A stretch of DNA of 64,000 bases from Hemileia vastatrix (GCA_030280995.1 JASXTE010000008.1:21937693-22001692); one strand, 5' to 3'. Counted from the stretch's first letter, positions 11,010-24,399 are shown. The notes: generated by a model not told the origin, from the sequence alone. Translations and numbers: made by a program.

Positions 11010-12236
11010 TATTGGTGGGTTGTCTAGAAGAAGGAGAAGAAGAGGGGGAAAAATAGAATAGGAAGAAGATGAAAAATAAAGATAAGGTTTGCAATAGTAA
11101 TTAAGAAACAAAATATAATTGTTTTAATAGAGAGGAATACAACAACACTTTATGAGGAATGACACAATAGTAGATTTAATTGATATTTAATATATTTAAA
11201 TTTAATAAGTTTTATTTCAATGTGCGGTAATCAATTATTATTGTTAATAGACTTATGGCAACCTTAGTATTATATAAAATTTAGATTAGAACTGTAGTAC
11301 TAATAAAAATAAAAATAATTGTATTATATTTAAAATATGATAAAGTATGAGTTTAATCAGTGATCCTCCACCAGAGAGGTTTCAAAAGCCATTTTATAGG
11401 TAAGAGGACATTCTGGAGCGGCTCAATACTATTTGAAAAAGAGTAAGACAATGTGAAAATAATTAAAATAATTTTAATTAAAAACATACAAAATAAGAAC
11501 AACACATTAAACCTAGGAATAAGCAACTACTCTCCCACCATAGAATTCTGAAAAGAAATAGAATTAATAAAATGAATAACTATGTGAGTATAAAATCTAA
11601 AAACTGTGAAAAGATAATCTAAAACAGGTAATACAAATAGATAAAAGGTTTAGTTAAAACAAAAGGAATTATTTTCACGCTTTTATTATATATAATAAAT
11701 CTTAATTCAGTATAAAGACAAATTAAATTAATCATTTTGAATATTTCAAGTAATTTAATTATTAATTTAATTGAAACAACCTTTTTAGAATTAGAAATTA
11801 AATTTATCATATTAAATAAGTATTTTGCTTAATTTAGTAATTTGAGTGACACAATTAAGGGTTAAGGAAGCGCCCAATATTTATAGATAGTATTATATGA
11901 TAAGTCATATTTAGTTTATATAAATTTTATTATTCAAGTTGTAATTATAATTTAAATGTTACACTTATAAAATAATTATAAATAATTAATTTATTGATTT
12001 AGAAATATTAAATACATAAAAAATGTGCCATGATGTTATAGAATATAATATCCTTTCATGTAATAAAAAGTTTCTTAATAATAAATATAAAAATTATTTT
12101 ACTTATAAAATAATTATATAATTTATTCAATAAGAGTTTTTATTGTAATTACATAAAATGTATAGCATTATTCCCTTAAATGATTCCAGTAATTTATCAT
12201 ATAATTTACTGGGCTCCAGAGATAGCCTGGCTGACA
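11010..12236 (-). repeat. Solo LTR2 inside the 5' LTR of element A
   Basis: Starts TATTGGTGGGTTGTCTAGAA and ends ATAGCCTGGCTGACA; it matches the LTR of element E at 60028-61168. It is flanked by a perfect 5-bp duplication GTCAG (11005-11009 and 12237-12241), so it is a true insertion followed by LTR-LTR recombination. It landed at bases 2-6 of LTR1 (TGTCAG). Its 1227-bp length exceeds the 1141 bp of the E copy, so the two copies are diverged. Confidence 0.9.
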
Positions 12237-12241
12237 GTCAG

Positions 12242-13413
12242 TGTGTGCTAGTATCTAAGTATTATTTAATAGTAAATATTGATGGTCCAACTACTTATTG
12301 ATAAATGATTTAGTGATTAAACTTCAGGGGAAGACTAATAAAATAGAGATTCTCAATATAAACTCACAATACTTGGATTTTTTTGCGTGCTAGTGGTGGA
12401 AAATAGATCAATAAAATATAGTTATAGCTTATATAAAGATAATATCAATTTATAAATGCTTTATAATATATTAATATATAATAATAATTATGTTTTAGTG
12501 TTTATTTGAAGTTTAGTAAGTAAGTGATGTCCAATAACCTGTCAAATCCTCCCTTACTTATACCCAAATCCACTGGAGCGCCCAGACCTTCAATCAAGAT
12601 GATGTCACTTCTATCCCCAGAAATTACAGCACTGTGAAGGCCCATCATCTCCCAATGGCCTCCACTTCAAGCAGTTTCAAAACCCAGACCTCCAGTAAGG
12701 ACCCTTCATCACAATTAATGATACCACAGACCCATGCCATAAATAGAATAAACAGATAAAAGCGGATACCATAAAGAAACAGGTAAAATAACTCATCCAA
12801 AGAGTATATAATGAAAACCAAAGCATATAAAGGAATAAAATTAACTTTACAAGCCCCAAATAACATCCCCAAGAATCCATATTAACCCAGTAATCATATC
12901 ACAACTCATACATCCATGAAAATCTATCCTACGAAGCAGATTAAGTTGTCGAAATTGAATATATGCGCCTGAAATAGGTGTATATGCTTGTTTAGGCATT
13001 GTGAGTCCACTGAATACTTCCATAAGACCTATAATAAGCAGAAAAATAAAGGTTATAGTCTATTTAGAGGTTAAAACCCACTTATAGACCTAAATATACA
13101 TAATATAACTACATATTTCACTGAATATGAGGTTTATGTATACATATAAGCTTATGTTTGTGTATAATTACTTAATATAACTTAAGATAAATATATTAGG
13201 ACTTCATTAACACCTTAAAAAGTATTATTACGCTATGGATAAGCTATTTAAGCTACTATAAGTCATATAATAGTGTAATTACTATATATATATGTATTAT
13301 AACCATATATATAAGTATTTTAAACTTATTTTTAAGTAATAAGATTAATGTAATTAAGTTTATCTTATTTTAAACATAAGAATTACTCAGTCCTGGAGAT
13401 ACCTAGGCTGACA
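12242..13413 (-). repeat. LTR1, 5' LTR of element A
   Basis: With the six bases at 11004-11009 this gives 1178 bp, close to 1176 and 1177 bp in element B. Ends CTAGGCTGACA and is followed by the GAATC duplication. It carries the same aromatic-rich open frames as the other LTR1 copies (12645-12880). Confidence 0.9.
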
Positions 13414-14008
13414 GAATCCACAATAATGCATTATTCTGCCTCTTATACACCAATTTCTGTTCCTAATTCCTGGTCCCAAACTCATCACTTCCAAGATTGA
13501 CTTGTCATCAAGTCACATGACATATAATTAAAGATGCCATCCTTTTGTATCTCTTCACTCTATGATACATAATTTTGGTAGCAAACACATATTATTTTTT
13601 TCTATCTAAACACCGCACCTGCTCATTTGGTGGAAAATTCCCACTTCTCACTCATCTCCTAAACCTTCTACCAACAACCTTTTCTACCAAAAAAAATGAA
13701 GTGCTTCTCTACTAGGAAGAAACTTCACACAGCTATGAATGCTATCACTTTAGATTTAGCCACTGACTCTGCTTCTTACTCTGGTTTGGAAGACACTTTA
13801 GCTTATATGTCTTATCTCTCCAAAAAGTGTTACATCATCCCGAGGGGGAAGAATATTTATCATGATCCCAGATATGATCTCCGCTCTATTCTTAACATTC
13901 CTCACCTAAGCTTTACTCAACTATTTTTAACTTCTCCTAATTCTTTTTATTAAATTTCTCCACTTATCTCCAATCATCCTATCTTCCATAATAACTCCCA
14001 TAAAAAAT

Positions 14009-15184
14009 TTTCAGCATAGGTATCTCCAAGACTGAGTAATTCTTATGTTTAGAATATGATAAACTTCATTAAATTAAGATTATAACTTAAAATAAGGTTA
14101 AAATACTTATATATATGGTTATAATACATATATATATAATTATTACACTATTGTATGACTTATAGTGGTTTAAATAGCTTATCCATAACCTAATAATACT
14201 TTTTAAAGTGTTAATGGAGTGATAATATAATTATCTTAAGTGATATTAAGTAATTATAGACATACATTAGCTTATATGTATACATAAACCTCATATTCAG
14301 TGAAATATGTAGTTATATTATGTATATTTAGGTCTATAAGTGGGGTTTAACCTCTAAATAGCCTATAAACTTTATTTTTCTGCTTATTATAGGTCTTATA
14401 GAAGTATTCAGTGGACTCACAATGCCTACACAAGAATATTCACCTATTTCAGGCGCATATATCCAGTTTGGACAAATTAATCTGCTTCCTGGGATGGATT
14501 TTCACGGATTTATGAGTTGGGATATGATTACTGGGTTAATATGAGTGCTTGGGGATATTATTGGGGTCTTTTACAGTTAATTTGGTTCCTTTATATGCTT
14601 TGGTTGTCATTATAAACTCTTTGGATGAGTTATTCTACCTGTTTCTTTATGGTATCTGCTTTTATCTGTTTATTACATTTATGGCATGGGTCTGTGGTAT
14701 CATTAATTGTGATGGAGGGTCCTTACTTGAGGTTTGGGTGTTTAAACTGCTTGAAGTGGACGCCATGGGGAGTTGATGGGCCCTCACAGTTCTATAATTG
14801 CTAGGGATAGAAGTGACATCATCTGGATTGAAGGTCTGTGCACTCCAGTGGATTTGGGTATAAGTAAGGGAGGATTTGACAGGTTATTGGACATCACTTA
14901 CCTACTACACTTCAAATAAACACTAAAACACAATTATTATCATATATAAATATATTATAAGGCATTTATAAACTGATATTATCTTTATATAAGCTATAAC
15001 TATATTTTATTGATCTATTTTCCACCACTAGCACGCATAAAATCCAAGTATTGTGAGTTTATATTGAGAATAACTATTTTATTAGTATTCCCCTGAGGTT
15101 TAATCACTACATCATTTAACAATAAGTAGTAGGACCACTAATACTTACTATTAAATCATACTTAAATACTAGCACACACTGACA
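14009..15184 (+). repeat. LTR1, 5' LTR of element B
   Basis: Starts TTTCAGCATAGG (TGTCAGCCTAGG in the 3' copy, so its first TG is mutated) and ends CACACTGACA. Contains open frame 14549-14776, a hydrophobic 75-residue sequence also open at 509-736 and 12645-12872. Confidence 0.92.
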
Positions 15185-15695
15185 ATTGGGGGTCTTTCCT
15201 TAGTTATTACTTTTTATTTAGTATAAGCCTTAGGACATGATTTTTACTCTAGTATATCTCATACAAACCAAATATTTGGGTCTGAAGTAAATTAGTGGGT
15301 TGTCATAACTGAGTGATTGGGGAAAAGAACACTTATAATAATTTTACTAATTTTTTATAATAAAAATTAGGTATTCACAGTAGTAACTGTACCCAATATA
15401 TACCCAATTTCACTTGGTATTTGGTCACCAATATAACACCCAATTATATTGGTATTTGGTAAAAGCTTGGTAAGCTAATTATTAACCTTTATATAGTTCT
15501 ATTTAAACTTATTATATTATTTTTAAGTGATTTTTTTTTTAAATTTACTTATATTCTATTCTAATAAATAAAGATATAAATTCAGTGTAAGCTCAAGTGC
15601 TTTTATTAGTAATTGTATTGCTAATAAATTTTTTCTACTAATTACCATATAGGTTTTCCATTTTGTAGACATGAAGAACTGTTATTTAAGAAACA
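15185..15695 (+). other. Element B leader and primer-binding region
   Basis: Begins ATTGGGGGTCTTTCC next to the LTR and then has AT-rich non-coding sequence with several ATTGGTATTTGG-like repeats near 15400-15460. The gag ATG is at 15696. No structured RNA is evident. Confidence 0.5.
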
Positions 15696-17775
15696 ATGAG
15701 TGCTCCACAGGACAATGTAAGTAAAAAACCTGCTTATAACACCAGGTCTAAACTAAAAACATTGCTCCAGGACATCACCATGGATGGTCAATCTAACCCA
15801 CAAGCAGAGTCTATGAGCATAGAGAAAAAAATGCCCTTCTAAAAAAGATAAAAATCAAAAAGACATAACCTACTCTGAAGGATCAACTGTCCCATCTGGC
15901 CAAACAGGTTCTGAAACTAGAGGAATCAAAATCCACCATGCTAAAGGAGGTAGATCAGTTGCAAAACAACTGCAAGGCTGGGTTCCAACAAATGAATCAA
16001 AACTTCGCAGAGTTAAAGGTAGGGCAGCCAAGCCGAGGGTCACATCATCCCCAAGAAAAAGTATTTGTTGAGAAATGGAAGTGGGATTGGTTACATCAGC
16101 AGTGGTCAAGCCACAATTGAAACAGGGATCCACCCCCTCATCAGAATGCCTCAGCTCAACTCTACAAAGGAGAGCAAAAGTGCCAAAAGACAGGGCTTTC
16201 TCCTATCCCGTGGTAAATAGATTACCCTCTCAGATTGAACACAATACTGATGATTACAATATAGGTGATGTTTTTGATGTAAAATCTGTACAGAAAATTG
16301 AGGAGGACTTAAGACAATTAGGTTTTGATGTAGATACACCTGATTTATCTTTTGTTAATAACAACAGTACTATTTATAATAATAATACATTTAACCCTCA
16401 GTTGTCACCACTTATTAGTGAGATGAGAAGTTCACAAAACAGTGAAAAAAATTGAGAAGGAAGACATGGAGTATTTTAATAATAACCCAACTTTCCATAG
16501 AATTGTTTCAGCATTATGTAATAGAATGAATGAGTGTGAGGAACAGACGATTTAGCTCACAAGTGATACAATTTTTTCCTTGAAATTGAACATTTCTCAA
16601 CTGGCAACATGAAATAAAGAATTAGAGAATGAACACTTGGCTCTAACTCTTAAATATGATTCTTTAAGTAATAAATATAGTGAACTTTCAAAAAAAATTC
16701 TGTGTGTTAGAGAAACTGTATGAAGCACATTTATTAAAATATGAATCAAGAACTAAGTTATCTTTTGTACAAACAAATCAGAGTGTCTCTGATCTGTTAC
16801 AAAGATTAACTAAAGTTGAGATTGAAACTGCTAATCTACTAATTAACCAGGATAATCATAATTACACACAGTATAATGATAATTCTTTCATTGGCAAAAA
16901 TGAATCTCAATCATTTCCCATACCACCACAAAAAAATCTATCTGGCGGTAGTTTAAAGTCTGAGACAACAAATTTAAGTCAAAATCTGTGCAAGAGGAAA
17001 TACAAGAACTTTTTCCAAAGTAAATGAGTTATTGAATTTACCTAAGATTAGCGAAATAAAATCCAATCAGAAGAACTGGCCAATGATTGATCAGTACCCA
17101 ACTTATGATGGGGAAGCCATCTCTCATTGGCAACATTTTATTCAAAGATTTGACAACTTAAAATTCTCATATAAGTTACCAGATGAAGAAATAACATCAA
17201 AATTGATCTCTTTATTTGAGGATTTTGCTTTATTTTGGTTTAAAGCTGTGTTAAGTGAGGGCGAAGATTACTCTTGGGCTGAATGAAAGAAACTGATTGA
17301 AAAACAATTTGGAGGTTCTGAATTCATGCTCATTCAGCAAAGATTATATGTGAAAACTAGGTATAATCCATTGATTGTTGACAAACCTATGGTATTTTTA
17401 ATTAATTTAAATAAAATATTAAAAGCCATTGAGCCAAACATGGATTTTAACTTATGGAAAGATAAGGTAAAATTTAAATTTCCTATATCTGTCAGAGACA
17501 TTGTTGTAGCTAGAACAATAATGGTTAATGAATACTCTGAATTTATTAATATTTGTAATAAAATATAATTAAACCATAAGTATGAAGCAAGGTACACCAC
17601 TTATTAACAAAATAAAGAACCTGTGAAAAATCAGAGTTCAAAAACACCTCAGGAGAAGTATAAAAAACTTACTGCACCTATAGTACCTAAAAAGTATGAA
17701 ACTAATACTTGTTATAAGTGTAATAAGCCTTGGGTTAAAGGTCACAAATGTGAGAAGAATATAAATATTGTTTAA
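15696..17775 (+). pseudogene. Element B gag pseudogene
   Basis: Starts MSAPQDNVSKKPAYNTRSK. Includes a VEKWKWDWLHQQW motif (about 16070), the AFSYPVVNRLPSQIEHNTDDYN segment (16195-16260), the capsid-like FALFWFKAVLSEGEDYSWAE region (17220-17290) and a zinc-knuckle-like CYKCNKPWVKGHKC (about 17709-17750). Cysteine spacing there is CX2CX7HXC rather than the common CX2CX4HX4C. Stops occur in several places, for example after YSWAE, where element A keeps Trp. Confidence 0.85.
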
Positions 17776-20700
17776 AATCAGCATGAATCTGAAATTGAAA
17801 CAGAAAAAAGCAAATATTCAAGTGAGTATGATAGTAATATCTCATATAGAGATGAAAATGAAGTCTGTATGTTGGGAGATTATTTGTCTATCTTTGAAAT
17901 TCCAATATTAAGTATGGAATCAAATTAAACTTTAATGAATTTTGAGGATGCTGAAATCATTAATGATATACAAGCTTATAACTTGAAAATGACACCTATC
18001 ATGGTTCCAGCTATCATTTCTGGAGAAAATGTAAATATAGTATTGGACACAGAAGATGATGGTTCTGTTGTTTCTACAAATACATTACAGAAAATTAATA
18101 GTTAGTATAAGTCAAATCTTGAACCCCTTCAAAGTAAAAATTGGAGAGGGTTTGGATCAGTACTACACCCCATTGGTAGATATGAAGCTGCTTTTTTCTT
18201 TAAACATCAACATGGTTATGTTAGAGTAACTTGTGACTTTGTAGTAATGGACAATACTAATTGTAGTAACTGTTTTTTCATTTGAAATGACATTCTTACT
18301 AGGTTTGGTGTGAAATTAGACCCTGCTAATAATAATTTTACAATTGGCATGAATGGTAAAAGTAAATTTAAAATAAATTCTTTTAAAACGGTCTTACACA
18401 TTGAGTCAGTGATAAATATTCCTTGCAAAGGAAGAGAATCCAATAATATGGAACTTCTGGAAACAGAAATTTCAAAAGCATCATTTGGATCTCAGATAAT
18501 TAAAACTGAGAAAACAAATATTTTGGAATTAATTAAAGCATTTCCAATTGTTTTTGCACATGGAACCAATGAACATGGCCTTGTAAAAGATCATGAGATG
18601 AAAATTAGTTTAACCTGTGATATGGATAATATTCTTCCTAGTCTTAAAAAGAAACCATACCCTGCTTCACCAATGAAGAGGAAAGACATAGTGGATAATG
18701 TTAAGATGTTATTAAAAATGAAAATTCTTTAAAAGGTTGAAACTACACCAAAATATTGTGTAATATCACCAGTGCTAATTTCTTATGAGCAAGATAAAGC
18801 AAGACTGTGCAATTAGTATAGAGCATTAAATACATTTACAGTGGATGATATTTATCCCTTTCCAAAGATTGCCTCTATACATGCTACCCTTAAAGGTGCT
18901 AAGCATATAAGTTGTCTAGATGAAAATAAAGGGTAGAGACAGATTCCTGTAGAAAAGAACTCACAGAACATTTTGCTAATAACAAAACATATGGGAATAT
19001 ATAAATATGTCAGGATGCCATTTGGGCCAAAAAATGATCCATCAGTATTTCAGAAGTTAATGGATATAGCATTCCATAATGAAATGATTGAGGGATGGTT
19101 AATGGTATAAAATGATGACATTATAGTGTTCTCTAAGACATATGATGTACACTTAGTCCATTTAAAGAAGGTATGTCAAAAAATGGATGAATAAAAATGA
19201 CCCTTGCATTGAAAAAATGTAAATTTGGGTTTTAGTCTTTAAAAGTGCTTGGTCATATTTTATCTGGCTTACAAATATGTGTAGACCAAAATAAGGTGGC
19301 TGAAATCAAGAATTATGGAATTACTCAAAATGTAAAGTATGTACATTCTTTTCTTGGTATGTGTGGTTATTATAGACCATATATTAAGAACTACCAATTT
19401 ATTGCTGCATCATTGACCACACTGATAAAGAAATCAGAATCTTTCATTTAGAATAATGAAAGACAAAAGGCTTTTTATAAGTTGAAAGAATGTTTAATGT
19501 CAGCTCCTATCTTGGGATTACCAGATTTCCAATTGCCTTTTGTATTGTATACAGATGCAAGTTTTATTGGTCTGGGTGCTGCATTTCATCAAAAACAACT
19601 TATTGAAGGGAGAATGTCAGAAGTAGTTATTTGCTATATTTCACATACTTTAAGAAGTAGTGAATTGAAATATGGTGCTACTCAACTTTAATGTTTGGCA
19701 GTAGTATGGGCTCTTGAGAAGCTACATTATTACCTTGAAGACCAAAAATTTGAGTTAATAACTGACTGTAGTGCAGTTAAGTCACTCTTAAACATGAAAA
19801 ATCCTAATAGACATATTTTTAGATGGTAATTAGCTGTACAAGAATACAGAGGACGGATGACTATTACACATAGAGCAGGAACCTTACACTCTAATGTAGA
19901 TCTGTTATGTAGGGTACCTCTACCCAATAATGATGATAATACTGTTTATGTTCCTGAAACAGAGATTATTAACATTTATGGCATTTATATTGTAGATCTT
20001 GAGGATGAATTTATGCAATCAATTCTTGATAATTATGCTTCAGATCCAGACTTGCGTAAACTTACTACAATATTAAATGATCCAACTAATGCTTCAATGA
20101 GTGTTTTAATAAAAAAATACCAGAAAAGTATAAAGAAGCATTAGAAAAATGAAAATTTTCCATTAAAGATGGTTTTATATATTACAGGAAGATATTAAGC
20201 AAATTAATTGTAATTCCCCCTTCAATGAAGGAGATAATGTTAATCATATGTCATGATGATATATTAGCAGGTCATTTTGACTTCCATAAAATATTAACCA
20301 GAGTAAAAAATACAGCTTGGTGGATTATAATGTCTGATGATGTTCAAAAATATGTTTAGACATTTGATTCTTGTAAAAAATCTAAAAGATTAATGGGAAA
20401 AAGAGCTGGTTTATTACAACAACTTGAGCAACCAAAAGATCCATGGGAAAAAGTTAACATGGACTTTGTATCAGGTTTTCCAATAGCAGGGCATAAGAGT
20501 TAAAACTCCTTCTGGGTAATTGTAGATAGATTTACAAAAATTTGTAAATTTATTCCTACCCAAAAAGAGTTTTCTGAAAAGGACTAACCTTTTTATGGTG
20601 GACACAAATGTTAAATATAGCAGGTTTCCCCAAAGCAATAGCCTCAGACAGAGATCGTAAATTTACTTCTGAGTTCTGTACATCACTTATGGATGTTTCA

Positions 20701-21540
20701 GGGTGTCAATTAAAACTTTTTACAGAACACCATCCACAAACTGATGGGCTATCAGAAATAACAATACAAACTTTAGAAGATATGATAAGAAGATATAGCT
20801 CTTTTAGTCTTGAATTTAAAGACAATGACAAATTCACGCATGATTGGGTTACCCTTATCCCAGGTTTGGAATTTGCATACAATAGTACAGTATATTCTGT
20901 CATTGACAAAAAGCCATTTGAAGTATGGTTGGGTTATGTACCTAATACCCCTTCTAGAACTCTTAATAAATTCCCTAGATTGGTTATCCATCAAGGTACA
21001 AAATTTTTTCTTTAGATGCAAGAATTATGCAGAAAGCATGCTCATGAATGTATAAATAAGGCATTTGAAAATGAGCAGAAAAGATGGGATAAAGCCCATA
21101 AAGAACAAATGTTCAAAGAGGGTAATGAAGTCCTTATTTCTACACTTTATTTCAATTTAAATGGTAATGTTAAATTGGAAGATCCATTCATTGGACCATT
21201 TGTAGTAAAAAAGATGGTTGTTAACAATGCTGTTGAATTTATTCTATATGTGACATATGATAGAAAAAATCCAGTATTTCCTATTTCCCTTATAAAACCA
21301 CACCATTCAAATGATACTGCTCTAGTTCCAAGAAGATTGGGAAGGCATAAACAGAAACCTGATGAAATATTTGAAAAGGCAGAAATTGAAAAGATACTTA
21401 AAAAGAGACACCTTACTAAAGAAAAGGGAGTTGAGTATTTATTAAGATTTAAAAATAAATCAAGTGAATATTACCAGTGGATTCCAGAAAATGAAATATC
21501 TGATCTTTAAAATCTCTTGAAAAAATTTAAATCCAAATAA
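17776..21540 (+). pseudogene. Element B pol pseudogene
   Basis: Protease region with VLDTEDDGSVVS (about 18042), reverse transcriptase (18640-19200), connection to RNase H with FVLYTDASFIGLGA (19539-19580), integrase with HDDILAGHFD, VIVDRFTK and ASDRDRKF (20640-20660), HHPQTDGLSEI, a GPF module, and a chromodomain-like end YLLRFKNKSSEYYQWIPENEISDL (about 21439-21510). Numerous stops and frameshifts. Same domain order as element E, which is intact, so E can be used to align the broken parts. Confidence 0.88.
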
Positions 21541-21639
21541 TACTTGTTCAGCATATGTATCATAGAAATTTTTTAAATTATTTTTCTATTCATTCCTTAC
21601 TAATTAATTAAAATATCTTAACATTTTTATTGTTTTTTT

Positions 21640-21650
21640 GGGTGAGGGAG
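21640..21650 (+). other. Polypurine tract of element B
   Basis: GGGTGAGGGAG directly before the 3' LTR, preceded by a T-rich run as in elements A, D and E. Confidence 0.8.
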
Positions 21651-22827
21651 TGTCAGCCTAGGTATCTCCATGACTGATTAATTCTTATGTTTAAAATAAG
21701 ATAACTATAATTACATTAAGAATATAATTTAAAATAAGGTTAAAATATTTATAAATCTGGTTATAATACATATATATATAAATATTACACTATTATATGA
21801 CTTATAGTAGTTTAAAGAGCCTATCCATAACCTAATAATACTTATTAAGGTGTTGATGGAGTCATAATATACTTATCTTAAGTGATATTTAGTAATTATA
21901 GACATACATAAGCTTATGTGTATACACAAACCTAATATTCTGTGAAATATGTAGTTATATTATGTATATTTAGGTCTATAAGTGGGTTTTAACCCCTTAA
22001 TAGCCTATAACCTTTATTTTTCTGCTTATTTTAGGTCATATGGACGTATTCAGTGTACTTTAAATGCCTACATAAGCATATACACCTATTTCAGGCACAT
22101 ATATCCAGTTTGGACAACTTAATCTGCTTCCTTGGATGGATTTTCACGGATTTATGAGTTGGGATATGATTACTGGGTTAATATGGATACTTGGGGATGT
22201 TATTGGGGGCTTGGACAGTTAATTTGGTTCCTTTATATGCTTTTGGTTACATTATATTCTCTGTGGATGAGTTATTTTACCTGTTTCCTTAAGGTATCTG
22301 CTTTTATCTGTTTATTCCATTTATGGTATTGGTCTGTGGTATCATTTATTGTGATGGATGGTCCTTAATGGAGGTCTGGGTGTTGAAACTGCTTGAAGTG
22401 AACACCATGGGGAGCTGATGGGCCCTCACAGTGCTGTAATTGCAGGGGATAGCAGTGACATCATCTGGATTGAAGGTCTGTGCACTCCAGTGGATTTTGG
22501 TATAAATAAGAGAGGATTTTGATGGGTTATCGTACATCAGTTACTTACTAAACATTAAACAAACATCACAACACAATTATTATCATAAATAAATATATTA
22601 TAAAACTTTTTTAAATTGATTTTATCTTTATATAAGCTATAACTATATTTTATTATTCTATTTTCTACCACTAACACTCAAAAAATCCAAGTATTGTGAG
22701 TTTATATTGAGAATAACTATTTTATTAGTCTTCCCCTGAGGTTTAATAACTAAATCATTTAACAATAAGTAGTAGGACCATTAATATTTACTATTAAATC
22801 ATACTTAAATACTAGCACACACTGACA
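21651..22827 (+). repeat. LTR1, 3' LTR of element B
   Basis: 1177 bp, TGTCAGCCTAGG to CACACTGACA. It differs at scattered positions from the 5' copy, so the insertion is not recent. Confidence 0.92.
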
Positions 22828-23151
22828 AAAAGTGTGGTTCTTCCTTTCAACTTGCTGTTGCACTATTTTGCTTTGGATCAAATGCAAATGGTGCTGCTGT
22901 AAGACATTTAGGTAATCTCTTTACCATAGGATATGGTACCATCATATTATACACCAAGAGCTGCATAATTGATATCCTTTCTATTGAGTTTCAAACACTT
23001 GCTTGGCCAACTCCACAACAGCAAATTGAATCCCCTCAAGTAATGCAAGTCAAAGGTTTCCCTGGATGTGTAGGTTTTTTTGATGGTACAAGTATACATT
23101 TGAGTCAAAAGCCTACTCATGTTGGCAACCATTATTTTGATTGAAAAAAAA

Positions 23152-23214
23152 GTTTTCTTCAAAATGTTCTCCAATTTCTCATCTTTAATAAACTAACTTT
23201 TATCTTCTTTGTAG
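23152..23214 (+). other. Probable intron in the H1 transposase gene
   Basis: GTTTTCTT at the start and CTTCTTTGTAG at the end, between coding segments for YFD and YSIAVHFACD. Exact frame continuity fails by one base, consistent with decay. Confidence 0.5.
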
Positions 23215-24232
23215 ATATTCTATTGCTGTTCATTTTGCCTGTGACGTCATCAAAAATTTTATTTCTTTTCATAGTGGTTGCCCCGGCACATGGCACGACT
23301 CTTCCTTCTTCCAAAGAATGAGGATTTCACAAAGTCCTGACTCTTACTTTGAAGAATCTCAGTACCTCCTTTCAGACTCAGCATATGCAAGTGGAAAGTA
23401 CATGATACCTGCTTTCTGTGGTGCAACCTTAGAAAATGACCCCAAAACCACCTTTAATTATCACCTTTACCAATAAAGAGTACAGATTGAACACGCTATT
23501 GGGATTTTAAAGGGAAAATTTTTAAGTCTTAGGGAACTCAGAATCCAATTTCAAAAAAAATGGAAATCAAAACTGCAAATCATTAGATACTGACTTGTGT
23601 TATACTCCACAATATCCTAGCTGATTTAAAGGATGAGTGGAATGATGTTTATGAAGAAGAGGATCCTGAACCAGCAATGGCTCTCCCCTCCCTTGAATTA
23701 CAAAACATTCATTCAAATGGAATACGCTCTGTAATTATACCAATCACCTGCCACAATTTTGACACACAACCCTTTTAACTTTTTGGTTTCATACTTTCCA
23801 AATTTACACTTTATATACTTTATTCACTTGGATTGTCATTTTTGTTTGTTGCATATTATTTTTTTTTTAATTTACGGTGAATATCTCTTTTTTGGATGGC
23901 TCATTGGTTTTATTTCACCAGCTCAACATGAAATCACATATTTTCTGAAATTGCATATTTTTTTAGTGTTTCTTTTTTTCTTTCTTCACTCATATTCTTC
24001 TCCTCCTCTCCTCAAACATTGCTCAAATATTTTGGTAGAATTTTTTTAACTCATCACAACAGGTAAGTCATTTTTTTCATTTTTGTTGATTTTTGATTTG
24101 CTAATCATGAATTTTTTTTTTGCTTTTTTTTTGCTTTTTTTATTTTTTTTATTTTTTTTGTTATTTTTTTTTTTTTTTTGTAAGTGCTTCACTTATTTTT
24201 TTTCAAGGACAGACTAATTTTTTTTTGTCTTT

Positions 24233-24393
24233 TCTCTCCCTCTTTTCTCTCCCTCTTTTCACTGCCTCTTTTCACTGCCTCTTTTCACTCTCTCTTTTCA
24301 CTCCCTCTTTTCACTCCCTCTTTTCACTCCCTCTTTTCACTCCCTCTTTTCACTCCCTATTTTCACTCCCTATTTTCACTCCCTCTTTTCTTT
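24233..24393 (+). repeat. 13-bp pyrimidine tandem repeat
   Basis: About 12 copies of a CTCTTTTCACTCC-type unit with minor variants (ACTGCC, ACTCCCTA). Lies in the spacer between the transposase and TET-like genes of H1. The related spacers of H2 and H3 lack this expansion, so it arose in H1. Confidence 0.85.
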
Positions 24394-24399
24394 CTCTCT

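Larger units (their letters stand above)
277..13413 (-). mobile_element. Element A: Ty3/gypsy chromovirus with LTR1, minus strand
   Basis: LTR retrotransposon flanked by the 5-bp duplication GAATC (13414-13418, and as GATTC at 1146-1150 in the inverted part). Parts from right to left: 5' LTR (12242-13413 plus 11004-11009, split by a solo LTR2), leader 10502-11003, gag, pol, polypurine tract 4514-4524, then the 3' LTR broken into 4204-4513 and 277-1145 by MITE 2 and the inversion. The internal region is 6490 bp, close to the 6466 bp of element B. Many stops and frameshifts make it non-functional. It is inserted in the left end of Harbinger-like element H1. Confidence 0.9.
14009..22827 (+). mobile_element. 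Element B: Ty3/gypsy chromovirus with LTR1, plus strand
   Basis: Full-length LTR retrotransposon with LTRs of 1176 and 1177 bp (14009-15184 and 21651-22827). The flanks AAAAT (14004-14008) and AAAAG (22828-22832) are probably a decayed 5-bp duplication. The 6466-bp internal region holds a leader, gag and pol with stops and frameshifts. The polypurine tract GGGTGAGGGAG is at 21640-21650. Same family as element A, in opposite orientation. It disrupts the H1 transposase gene. Confidence 0.92.
13696..23700 (+). pseudogene. PIF/Harbinger-like (DDE_Tnp_4) transposase, split by element B
   Basis: The N-terminal part is 13696-14008 (MKCFSTRKK..., then YHDPRYDLRSILNI and a SNHPIFHNNSHKK stretch). Element B (14009-22827) interrupts an A-run, and the protein resumes at 22832 with FQLAVALFCFGSNANGAAVRHLG, typical of rust DDE_Tnp_4 proteins. 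Candidate catalytic residues are Asp in GFFDGTS (23081), Asp in LLSDSAYA and Glu in QIEHAIG. An intron-like GT...AG lies at 23152-23214, between YFD and YSIAVHFACD. In-frame stops follow YFD and LYQ. A transposase of this group would cut the element's terminal repeats; here it is inactive. H2 and H3 keep only the N-terminal part. Confidence 0.85.

Noticed and set aside
15185..15200. Canonical tRNA primer-binding site next to LTR1
   Set aside because: The conserved ATTGGGGGTCTTT does not begin with TGG as a complement of tRNA CCA would; I also saw no clear complement in the LTR that would support self-priming.
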